From the NCBI GenBank assembly GCA_013396995.1, contig VWZP01008268.1, forward strand, positions 468,676 to 532,675: a DNA stretch of 64,000 nucleotides, read 5' to 3'. Below, piece after piece: positions 53,640 through 64,000 of this stretch (the stretch's first letter is position 1; every line of letters starts with the position of its first letter). Under the pieces are notes generated by a model. It had not been told where the DNA came from. It did not search any database and worked only from the letters and a program-made list of their open reading frames with translations. The DNA comes from Dicaeum eximium (taxonomy: Eukaryota; Chordata; Aves; Passeriformes; Dicaeidae). The translations under genes were made by a program, and so were the position numbers.

Positions 53640-54085
53640 CAATCTTTCTCCTTGCTGCAGAGGGAAACACTTCCTTCTGTTTGTTTTGAATGTGATTCCT
53701 TATACTTTCCCATTGCTGAGAGAGGCAGTGAACACTCAATTTCCATCCACCCTCTTCATACCAGTCATGGCTTTCAAGATACCTTCTGAAGTACATTTTT
53801 TTCCCCAGATTAACCATTTATCAAGTATCCCCTCACACAGAAACCATTTATTACCTTTTATCATCATTGATGCCCCTCTCCAAACCTTTTCCAACTTGAT
53901 TCTTCCTCCTGGGAGGAATCAGAACTGTGCACCAATGGTGGATGACTACAGATTGGTATTGTGGCAAGTGGACATTCAGTAGTTTGGTATCTATTTCTTG
54001 CCTAGTAACTCCCATAAAAATTGATTTTGTTTTCTTGATCATCACAACTGAGCACTGTGGTATACTTTTACAGAAGTATCTAGCT
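53640..54085 (-). mobile_element. Ancient CR1/L3-like LINE fragment, probable
   Basis: The plus strand resembles, in order and orientation, the antisense of the 3' region of old amniote CR1 elements: TATACTTTCCCATTGCTGAG, TCTTCATACCAGTCATGGCT, TTATCATCATTGATGCCCCT, CTCCAAACCTTTTCCAACTT, GGAATCAGAACTGTGCACCA, and a stretch like the TAGTTTGGTATCTATTTCTT and CCTAGTAACTCCCA blocks. Matches are degenerate and interrupted, unlike the young avian CR1 copies elsewhere in the window. The overlapping open frames (53686-53982 plus, 53409-53789 plus) are probably accidental. Boundaries are approximate. Confidence 0.55.
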
Positions 54086-55525
54086 AAACTCCAACACTTC
54101 TCTTAAGTGTAGTAAAGAATTTACAATATTAATGGTGAAAACTGCTATAAAAATCAAACTGTTTTAATCAAATCTTTGTTACAGAGCAGTAATAAACCTA
54201 TATGAAGTTCTAATTTATGTAAAATTCAGCTTAAAAATTGTAATAAAAAATTATATACAAGTCTGTAGGTGCAAATACATGACTAGAAAGCAAAACACAC
54301 AGGAAATATTGTTCTGCCACAGTGCTGGTAGATTATTTACCTTTTAAACTACTAAGCTTGTTTCTGGATTCTAAAAGAGTACAACATTATTCCTAACTCT
54401 TCAAACTAAGGAAAGAAAATACCTTTCATGTTTAGCAAGGTCTCAGTCTGTCTAATAAAAAATCGTGAGGTTAAAATGCACACATAGGAGTTATGCACTG
54501 AATCTAATTCTGGACTGAACTACTGGATTTCTAAAGTGTTCATTCTACCTCATAAATGTATGACAGCTATAACATTGTCTGCTTTTTCGTTAGATTGAGG
54601 TGGTTTTGTTAGCCACTGTGTGGGTGCTGAGCTGATGAAGAATTAAAATTAGATTATACATAGCTGCATGAAAGGGCCTGAACAAATGAGGATTCCAGAT
54701 GTTCTCCAAGCCTAAACATTCAACTGGACCAATTTTATGTCCCTGTTCACATTTCAGCTTATCTAACATGCCTGTGTTTTCTCCCAAGTCCCTCTTGAGC
54801 CCTTCCCTGAATAATGCAGTCCCACAGGCATCCTTTGCCGTCAGGCTGTGGTTGAGGCCATGGTTTCACCACCTCCAGCCTTCCTAGGACACCACATGTG
54901 TCAGGGGTCCTCAGACTGTGGTAAAAATCAGCCACATCTCTAAGCTAGTTCTGCAATTATCTTTGTGTCAGATTCATTGGGGTGTGCAGACTGCGTGGGA
55001 AGCCTCCTGGACCACTCTTGCCATCTTTATAATGCGAAACGTGAGTACCAAATTGCACAAATCCTGCATAGATGCAGCTATTTAGTTTTCTTACTTTTGG
55101 TGTTTCTTACTTTTCTTCTCCCAATGCTTTAAGCACCAAATTTTACTGAATTCTGCCCCAGGGAACATCAAATAACACAGAGATATGTTTTAGGTATGTG
55201 CCAAGCCCCATGTATCATTTAGATTTTGATAGCCAAATGGTGGCATTGACAAGAGTATTTTTAATGCTAGCTGGTTTATATATGTTCTTTTCAAGAGATG
55301 CTGGACATATTCTGAATTAAGTTACAATATTTCTCCCTCATTTGCTATTCAAATTGCATTATAAACAACAGCTCCAAAATTTGCTTCAGATGTCATTTTC
55401 TGATGCACAATCCATTGTGACCTTTGATTTCAGAGACATTTGAACTGAAAATAAATGCACTATTTTAGCTAACTCTTAAATATTACAAGGAAATATTTAA
55501 CAAAAGATGCCAATGGTTTATCATT

Positions 55526-55547
55526 AAAAAAAAAAAAAAAAAAAAAA
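55526..55547 (+). repeat. A22 homopolymer
   Basis: Twenty-two consecutive A. It might be a retroposon tail, but no body is recognised on its 5' side. Confidence 0.95.
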
Positions 55548-58500
55548 GTAAAATCTTAGCAAGTCTTGATACTGTCATCAGACCTAAGGAAAAAATTTGC
55601 AACACATTATCAAAATGGATATTTTGACTTTGACTCAGCTCTCTTTCACCAAACGGGATGTTGAATGGAAGAAGTACAGACAAGTCTTTAGTTTGAGAGT
55701 TTACATCCAAACCACATCTGACACTAGCACAAAGCGTGAATGGAAAAGCATTCAGAAATATTATACTTAACAAGAAGTAAATGCTTTATTTGCAATTTGT
55801 TGTCTGTACCTGCTCACATATGATCAGAACAAAAAGAGCAGATGCTCTTCAGGAAGAAGGCAAAAGCATCACTGAACCGTAGAAGAGGGAACAGCCCTCC
55901 AGCATCTGCAATAGCTCCTGCAGCCAGGAATACAGCAGCTCTTCCCCCCAGACCTCATTCTGGAAGGTATGGATCCTTCCACACAACTGCTTGAGCATCT
56001 GCTCCTCTCCTTCCACTGCAGACCTTTCTTCTCTGCATTGTCTGACACAATGTGAAGGAAAATATCAGAGAATGTCCAAAGCTGCTTGACATAAATGCTG
56101 CCATGCAACCCTTAGCGACCTAAGATTAAAAGATCATGTTGCCAGTTGCATTAGCAAACACACAGCAAATCTCGCATAAATCTGTTTTTGAGAAAGGAAA
56201 CTTGTTCCCTCCAGTATGTTAAATTTCTTTTAGAAAAACTCCCTTGAAGTTTGGCATTATAGTATTTTATTGCCTAGCGATTTTGGCATTACAGTATTTC
56301 AGAATTATTATAATCTAGGCTTAGCTGAACAGTTAGCATTTTTTCCCCTGTTAAGTCACAGAGACTGTTAATATTTGATTTTCCTGAAAAATATAATCCA
56401 AGTTTCAATTGTCTACCTAATGCAATGTTTTAGTTCAGGAAAAAATAAATAAGAAAAACACAACTGAAGTATTATCTAATGATTAAATTTCTGAATTCAT
56501 CAGGAATACAACAATAACATATAGATACCTTTTTCTTACAAAAAGATGGTTTTTTTGTACTCTCTACCGCAAATTCACATAGCTGTGAACTATGAAGTTC
56601 AAAATAGAATATGAGCACTTCTGAAGCAATGGGTGTGAATGATCAATTTGAAACACTGTCAGATAAAGCCTGGTTCAGCTGTTGTGAGCAGTATGAGAAA
56701 CTGTTTCCATGCATTTTGCTTATGCTTTAAACACACAGTGCTGTTGTGAGGGAAGAGTGTGCAACTGTTTGATGGTGCAAGCAGCGTATTTAAAACACCA
56801 TAATTTAGCAAATCTGAAACACTTGAACAGACCATTGTAGAACTAGAAAGATTCTATACCTCTGACCAAATGTTTATAGCATTATGTAAGTCAGTAGCTT
56901 TTTAAAAAAAAAGGGATTAGATTAGATATTATTTTGTAACCTACATTGCCATGTCCATGTAAAAATGACTCATGCAAAAACTGTGACATACTTATGTTAT
57001 TTTGATCATATTCAGCCCATAAGAATTCTATGTCATGCACATAGCTGCCATGGTCAAGAGACAAAGAATTACTTTTTTTTTTTTAATGTCAAGGAGTTTT
57101 CCTTGTCTTTCTAGTATTTCCCAGTTAGAATCACAACTACACGAGAGAACTTACAGGCCTTTGCATAGTATGCTACAATATTTTTCATCCAGGTTGATGC
57201 TCTAGTGCTGATCATTGCTCCTTTACTCCCCTTGGCAGTGAAACTTTGCTTTTTCCTTCTCTTCATCATTGGTCTGATTCAACTTCAAATGAAAAACAAA
57301 GGCTGCTGTGACTACTGCTGTCAACTCTTCAGATGAAAGCAGCCAGGCTACCTGATCCAAAAGCCCTATAACATTTTTAAAACCAGAACATTGCTGAGAG
57401 ACAGAACTAAAAAGTACATAAATCTATCACATTTGAGTACAAGATGCAATGTATTTTTTTGCCATATAGCTCCATGTGTACAATAATTTATTTGTGTTTT
57501 TCCCTGTGGACTGTGCAATTTCACAGGCTGTTCCTCAGCATGCACTTTCTTAATTGGAAAAGGAAGGAAAATCTTATAAGTTACATTCAATGCAAGTTAT
57601 TCCAATTGTTCTATGACTCAAATATGACTGTAAAACCACATCTATTTTTCTAAGATGCATTGGTCTTATATTTTTCTTTCTGCACACATAAATCCATTAT
57701 TCCTGTTTTCTTCTGATGTTTATTCCTAACCATGTAGCTTAAGCAAAAGTAAACACATAGTATTTTTAAATAATAAAGTGGCAATCACCAAATAAATATT
57801 TATAAAGTTTCATGACTTTTCTCCAGGGTCAAATTTTAAGGAAAGAATAGCCTTGAGACATAAATTCTTATTAAATCACAGACTAAGAAAATAAGAAAGT
57901 CACGAGAAATATCAATTACGTAGTTACTTTTCATGTTTCTTGTTTGATCTGAACACAGGGTCTTACCTTAAAAGGAACATTGCAAAAAGAATCAGCTAGT
58001 ATTTCTGTTTAAGTAAGTTTGAAACTTAGTTAAATCTGCAGAATTCCATAAAGAAACGACATGATATAAAATCTCAAGCAGGATTTTAATTTTAAATTCT
58101 TGTGTAAGAAATTACCTTGAAGGTGATCTATATCAAAATTTAATTATATTAACTATGCTGTGTATCAACACATAATTATGACCTACATTATAGATACTAA
58201 TAAATATTTCAGTGGATTTTCCATCTGTTTTAATTTATAGAATGAGCTTTGTTTGATGTTTGAAAGGTTTACTGAAAGGCCTTCTTTCAGCCTGCTCTGG
58301 CTTTGATTTAACAAGGTTATTAAGACAGTCCTACAGTTTCATTTTTAATCCTTGAATTAATATTAGGATTAGAACTTTATAGTGAAGCTGGGTGGGCCTC
58401 ATTAAATCTCAAATCCTGCAAATTTTTGCTTTTGGGCAACCCACAGTTTCATGTCTTTGGAAAATTTGAAGGACTGGAGGCTAACAATGATGAAAACAAG

Positions 58501-58602
58501 CCCCATGCTGTCACATTGCTACCATAGTTTCTCATGCTTTTAGCCACAACAGGCAATTCTTTGTCCTAGTTTTGTTAGCCAGCTTCCAGAAATGATATCA
58601 AC

Positions 58603-58620
58603 AAAAAAAAAAAAAAAAAA
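58603..58620 (+). repeat. A18 homopolymer
   Basis: Eighteen consecutive A, then CAAAC. No associated element is recognised. Confidence 0.95.
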
Positions 58621-59570
58621 CAAACATTCTTCTTTGGCGTGTAATATTCCTTACATGCAATAACTCCTGCAGTTATTAGTTAGATATATACATCTATATA
58701 TGCATAACCACAAAACACAGTTGAGGTGGAGGATCCCCAATACACCAATGTAGAAGTAAACAGCAAGCATGAATAATCTTGCTGAAGCCTTGGAAAAGGA
58801 CTCAAACTCAAAGGCAAAAAAGTTGTAAACATTCATCATCCAATATCCCTACTCTGTGGGACTGAGCATCATTTCCTCTTTCTCCATAAAATTTTGAAAT
58901 TAATAGTCATGGTAAAGGTATTGATTCATGATACAACCTGCAGAGGATTAAGATTACATTTGTACCATCACAGGAAACATATTGGAAAGTCACTGTGAAG
59001 GCATTTGAACATGAAGACAGGAAGAAGATAACTGTCTCCACTTTTTGGTAATCTTCTTTTTATTTTCTCCTCCAGAACCTAGTAAATATTTTCACATGAC
59101 TAGATGGATTTTGTGGAACAACTATTTATGAAGTATTGAAATATTTTCTACAGGCTAGTCAGTCTACCTTCTATCTCCCTCAGAAAACCAAAATTACTTC
59201 CTTAAACCATTTTTGAGCTCACTGCCAGCTATGGGCCTAAGAAAATAGATATTGGTATGGCTTCTGAGCCAGCTGGTCAGTCTAGGTGGTCACAGCTGAC
59301 TCTTCCTACCTGGAATGGTATACAGAGAAAGAGACCTTAGATGTTCTAAGATGGCTTAGATCATGTAGTGTAAAATGTTAACACCACTGGAATGGCACCA
59401 CAACTTCCACCCTGTCACCCTCCGAAAGTTGGTAGGAGTTGCTGAAGGGTTAGACAAGACTGCCAAAATTGCCATTATGCTCATCCACTGATAACAGAGT
59501 TGGAATTGGTATGAAATCTTATAATAGGCAATTCATTAGGGATTTTTTTGGGAGTTATTTCACTGAGATG

Positions 59571-59633
59571 TTTTGTTTGTTTGTTTGGTTTTGTTTGGGT
59601 TTTTGTTTGTTTGTTTTGTTTGTCTGTTTTGTG
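59571..59633 (+). repeat. (TTTG)n degenerate microsatellite
   Basis: About 60 bases of TTTG/TTTTG/TTTGG units. Same repeat family in letters as the T/G tract before the 11221-11395 exon, but here on the opposite strand to the gene. Confidence 0.92.
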
Positions 59634-62298
59634 CTTTGGCTTTATTTTTTGTCATTTTTTATTTTCCATTCTGTGAGACTTACTCTGAGATTTGCAGTGA
59701 CAGAAATTAGAACACAAACATGTCTGAAGAATCTTCTTCCTTGACATGGAAACACTTTGGAAAGCAAGGTGGTATGGACCTTTCTTTAAATTAATACCAA
59801 ACAAATATAGTCTGTTAAAGACAATGAAGTGCTTATATTAATTAACTTGAACTCTACAAGGTTATTCAATACTATACACCCAAATACATGTGACTGAGGA
59901 TAAAAATCCCTGCTGCTCTCCAGTGCTCTATGTTGAACGAACCTTGCAATGTTCTAGAGGATTCTGGAAGGAATAAAACATGTAATTTGTGATTAATTAG
60001 AGGTTCTGATTTTAATGAATTCTCATAATACAGTTGAGGAGAAAAAACAATTAAGAAGCAGGTCTTAATATGTGCAAAGTTGTATGATGGGGGTCATTCA
60101 AAAGGAGGGCATATAAGCAGTTTCCAATTTCTTGTTTTGACTTGACTTTGAAATAAAGACTTTAATGTAATACAATTTTTTTTTTACTATCCTGAATATT
60201 AAAATTTAGTGACCAGGAAAAAAACAACACAAACCTTTTTTACTTTAAAAAGGCTTAAGAAATTTCTCCTATTTTCTTGCTTTTTGTTGTTTAAATCACC
60301 TAGAATTTGATTACACAGCACATTCCAGCTATCTGCCCCAGCAGGCCCCTGTATCAGGACTTTCTGATTACTGCTTATGCATTGTTTCAAAGTGAACCCT
60401 TGAAGGATTTCATTTAATAGAGATTAGTACCTTTATTAAACAGTGTTTATTTGAAGCCTCTAACTTCTGCTAAACGTTGCCCAGTGAAGTGGATTAGTTG
60501 CTTTAATTTTTGCTCTCTCACAGAAGAAAATAAAATTGAGTAAAATAAATACCTTTTCCATTGGTCTACTGGGTGACACCTACTAAGGGTGACATTATTA
60601 GAGGGCTTTTACCTCTTGTATTTTAAGCTGGCGGTTTTCTAATTTACAGAGGTACCTCTGGTTCATCAAAGTTACAAACTATGTTGACCCTAAAAACCCT
60701 CTCTTAGATTGGTTTAAATTTTAAAAAGAAGAAATTAAGACCACCATCAAGAGCACCTTATTAAATGTATGACCAAAATCTGTCACTGTTTCCTCTTTCT
60801 GATACAAAGAGGAAAAGTCAGAAAAAAATGTTATGGAACATTCATAATTTTTATTTTTAGTTTGATTGTTTCCCTAGATTTTCCTGTGAATAGCTCTTTT
60901 ATATGACAATATTATTTTCAGTTGAGCAGCAATAATAGGAGATGTTATAAAAAACTTACAGAATGTCAGTTACTCATTAAAGAATATTAGTGGCTTGCTC
61001 AAGACCAATTTATAAAAAGATTATTTAGAAAATTTTAGATTCTAAATGAAGAATTGCTTCATTAATTTTACCTGTTAACTTCTCAATGAATGATAATTAA
61101 AATTTAATTAAATGTAATAGGTTATATTAGTTTTTCTGCATTGTCTGTACACTGGAAATTCTTGCTTAAAAAAAGGAAAACAATCCACTAATTCTTAATA
61201 AGACTTGGAAAAGAGGACTACATAAAAGAAAATAACTCACCACCAAAGCACCTGTATCAAAAACACCTGGAAAAATACCGCTGCTTCTATGAGAGTTGTC
61301 ATAACAAAACAGCTCCTATTTTTGCCAAGCAGAAGAATTCCTGCTGAGCTCCAAGAGGCAGTGAGGAGTGAGGAAAGGCTCAGTTCAGAGTGATGCAGGG
61401 GTTCCTCTGGCTGCTGTCTGGCACAGAGCCCCGGCCAGGTGTGCAGGGAGTAGGAGGCTGCTGTGGCGGCTGTGTTCCACAGGCACAGCCTGCACACCAC
61501 CCTGGCTGCACTCCGAGCAGCTGCTGAGCCTGAAAGATGCTCAGTACCAGCTTCAAAGAAAAAAATTACTGAATATCCTTAATTAGGTACTATTGCTGTT
61601 CTCAACCTCTGCTAAGTTTACCACCTTCAAAAACAAGTAAACTTGTTATGGCAAGATAGGTTTCCAAGTTTAAAAGTTCATACTCTGAGAACAGTTTCTA
61701 GTTTCATAAATGAGACACTTCACAACAAAAGTAACCCTGGGAGTAGTAACAAAAAGGTTGCAGTAGAAATTATTGATATTTTACACTATTTTTAGACAGA
61801 TATGAGAGAGGAAAGAAACACTGTAGCAGAGATGACTTAAGTGGATTTCACAGGGAAATGCAGGAGGACCCAAATGTCAGTTTCATCTTTTGAAAAACAT
61901 TACATGAAGATTGCATTTGGCCAAACTTTACTATTGGTTCTGATAATCAAAGCCATGGTAATCAGTGGTATAGCCTCACTGAAATGCAGAGACAAATTTG
62001 GCCCTGAAGTTCTCCACTTCATGTCAATGCTGGAAATACATTATATATCAGACTTCATTTACTGCATTTAGTGCTTTCCAATGTCACTCCCTCAGGCCTT
62101 GCCAGGCAACACTCGTGGATTAAAGTGTCATTAACAGCACTAATCTGTCTGCTACTTCATCTCCAGAAGAGGCTCTGCAACAAGAGATGTGACAACTGAA
62201 AATGAGTTCATCTTATCCAGCCTGTGGAATTTACAGATTCACAGCACGAATAAGGTTCAAATCAGCCACATCTGCTTGAAAAGTCTGCAGCCAGAAGT

Positions 62299-62382
62299 GA
62301 CAGTTCAAACCACTGATGTGGAGGGTTCAAGCCACAGTTCAAGTGGACAGTTCAAGCCACAGAGTGGCCACTGATGTGGAAG
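62299..62382 (+). repeat. Local direct-repeat cluster
   Basis: GACAGTTCAA occurs twice, TTCAAGCCACAG twice and CCACTGATGTGGA twice, interleaved within about 85 bases. The pattern suggests two rounds of slippage or unequal duplication of a 30-40 bp unit. Confidence 0.75.
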
Positions 62383-64000
62383 GAAGCCTGATTTCTTAGC
62401 AATCCAAAGGACTGCACTGTAACACAGCCGGGAATGTTATTCCCTTTTTCTCTTTTATGTTTCCACAGCAATTTTACACCTTTTGAAAAGTAAAAAGAAA
62501 AAAAAATACAAACCCTTCATCTCTGTGGATTTAAAGTGCACTTTTCAGGTCATAATTATGCACAGAGAAAACACAAGAACTCATTGATGGTTTGGGAAGG
62601 CTGCAGCTCCAAGGGCTCACATCTCTGCATTAAAACAGGCACATCAGGTCAGCAACCCCAAATCAACAGCACCAGTGAAGGAAGATCTGAGGGAGGAGCA
62701 TAACTGGGCTGGGTTTCCTCTGCTCCTCCAGCTCTTGGAGACATTGGGAGCTGGTTGTGGGGATGATGCTGGTGAAGGTGGCTGATTTCCATTTCCATGA
62801 ATTGGAAACTACTCATTACAACCACAAATCTGATACAGATCTGATATAGATCTCCTATTCTCCGTGTTCACACTGGAATGTTACTAGAGGGCAAATCACT
62901 CATCTGCAGTAAGCATCTGCACAATGCAACATCTTGCAAGCCTCCTATTCTTTAATTACTGATCTGCATGTTATAATTTTCAAAGACTTCAGAGCAATGG
63001 AGATGTGCAAGATTAAACTCAAACACCAGTAATGCAGCATCATGGCTCTAGGTGTAGTATTGAAGCAGACATTTAAAGTCAACTTCTGAAAGATGGATCC
63101 TTCATCAAAAGGAAGAAATCTAAATGGTTCCCCATGAAAGTTCCTCATAGATTCTCCCAAGTGTCAGTATTTTATGGTTGCCCATGCCTGCTAAATGATC
63201 AAGTTAAGGAAGAATCAGAAGCCGGCATTTATGAAAATCACACTGCAAGCCTCAGAAGCACAAGGTCTGCTTATGAAAAATGCTCATCTCTGTGTTATTT
63301 TCTCATGAAATTGCTTAATCAACACAGGGATTTTATGTGTCTGTTTACACTAAAATGCAGTTTTTAAGAGCCTGAATGCTGCTGGACAATTTGCTTGTCC
63401 AAATAAAGGGTATGTAAAATGCCAGTTGTGATACTTCACAGTATTCTTTTGTTTAGGCTTCCTTTTCAGTACAGGTAGTCGTATTCTATAATGTAAGTTG
63501 TATTTCTTCTGTCTAGTTCATACAAAATAAAAAGTTAAGCTACCTCTAGAAACTCCATGGCCAAAGGGTAAGTCCAAAACCTGGAAGCTACAATCTTAGA
63601 GCTGAGCTGTCCTTTGCTTTAAATGTCTTTTTTGCAAAACTTAATGAAGAATAAGACTATTGCCTTATTCTATAAGGCAATGCTAACAGGATCTAGGTCA
63701 CCTGGCTTGCTACATTACATTCATATGCAGATAGCTAGCTAAAACATGTAAAAATTATTTTTTATAGGGAAAAAAACTCACAAGAGTTAACAATACAGAA
63801 TAAAAAAAAATGAAAGGATGTCACAGGAGTTGAAAACTAACACAATTAATGTTAATTTTCTGAATATTTTATTCAGATTGTTATTACTCCATTTCCCCTA
63901 CAGCTTCCTTATTAATGTATTAGGCCTCAAATATTGTGGGAAAGCATAGAGAAACAAAGAAAAGAGGATATTTTACAAAGAGATATGCCCAACAGACTTG

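Larger units (their letters stand above)
47207..64000 (-). other. TRPM3: Upstream TRPM3 intron / 5' region
   Basis: At least 16.8 kb upstream of the first recognised coding exon. I searched by eye for either known long-isoform first exon (one starting MPEPWGTVYFLG, one starting MGKKWRDAGELE) on the minus strand and recognised neither, so the start is probably further upstream. Contents: A-rich tract (47706-47748), CpG-rich patch with donor (49975-50140), CA repeat (51247-51273), old CR1-like element (53640-54085), A22 (55526-55547), A18 (58603-58620), TTTG repeat (59571-59633), GC-richer unassigned block (about 61330-61540) and a small direct-repeat cluster (62299-62382). Confidence 0.75.

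Overview
The window is vertebrate genomic DNA, most likely from a bird. It is AT-rich and intron-dominated, with short coding islands bounded by GT/AG splice sites. It carries 3'-end fragments of CR1 LINEs, some with the typical CR1 tail built on ATTCTATG-type octamers. Nothing bacterial or viral is apparent, and almost all long open frames are chance frames.

The one gene I can establish lies on the minus strand: the 5' half of the N-terminal cytosolic region of TRPM3, a melastatin-family TRP cation channel. Seven consecutive coding exons read from high to low coordinate: 47206-47127, 46470-46266, 39496-39283, 36217-36093, 29935-29764, 11395-11221 and 614-491. Joined, they give 1095 nt, exactly 365 codons, with compatible phases at every junction and no stop or frameshift. 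They run from the segment AQKSWIERAFYKRE to MECMKKKEL and cover the TRPM homology region that folds as the SLOG/LSDAT domain. The promoter and first exon of the long isoforms are not recognisable upstream. The downstream exons (rest of the N terminus, six-helix pore domain, TRP helix, coiled coil) lie off the low-coordinate end.

Inside the 18.4 kb intron between the fifth and sixth exons, at 22122-22231 on the same strand, is the miR-204 precursor. The mature 5p sequence is the canonical one. This intronic microRNA is a hallmark of TRPM3 (the paralogue TRPM1 hosts miR-211), so gene and microRNA confirm each other.

The rest is intron. It contains young-looking CR1 fragments (9.6, 10.9, 32.3 and 38.1 kb), a decayed CR1 (25.7 kb), an apparently very old CR1/L3-like fragment (53.6-54.1 kb), microsatellites, A-rich tracts and small tandem duplications. 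A compact CpG-rich patch at 49.98-50.14 kb, with a 52-codon open frame and a consensus splice donor on the TRPM3 strand, is a candidate alternative promoter or first exon. I found no CRISPR array, operon, tRNA, rRNA, complete transposon or convincing second protein gene. I did not find a previously undescribed system. The most worthwhile leads are the CpG patch, tandem splice acceptors in the first visible exon, the apparent absence of a mammalian cassette exon, and one unexplained 146-codon frame at 45.15-45.59 kb.
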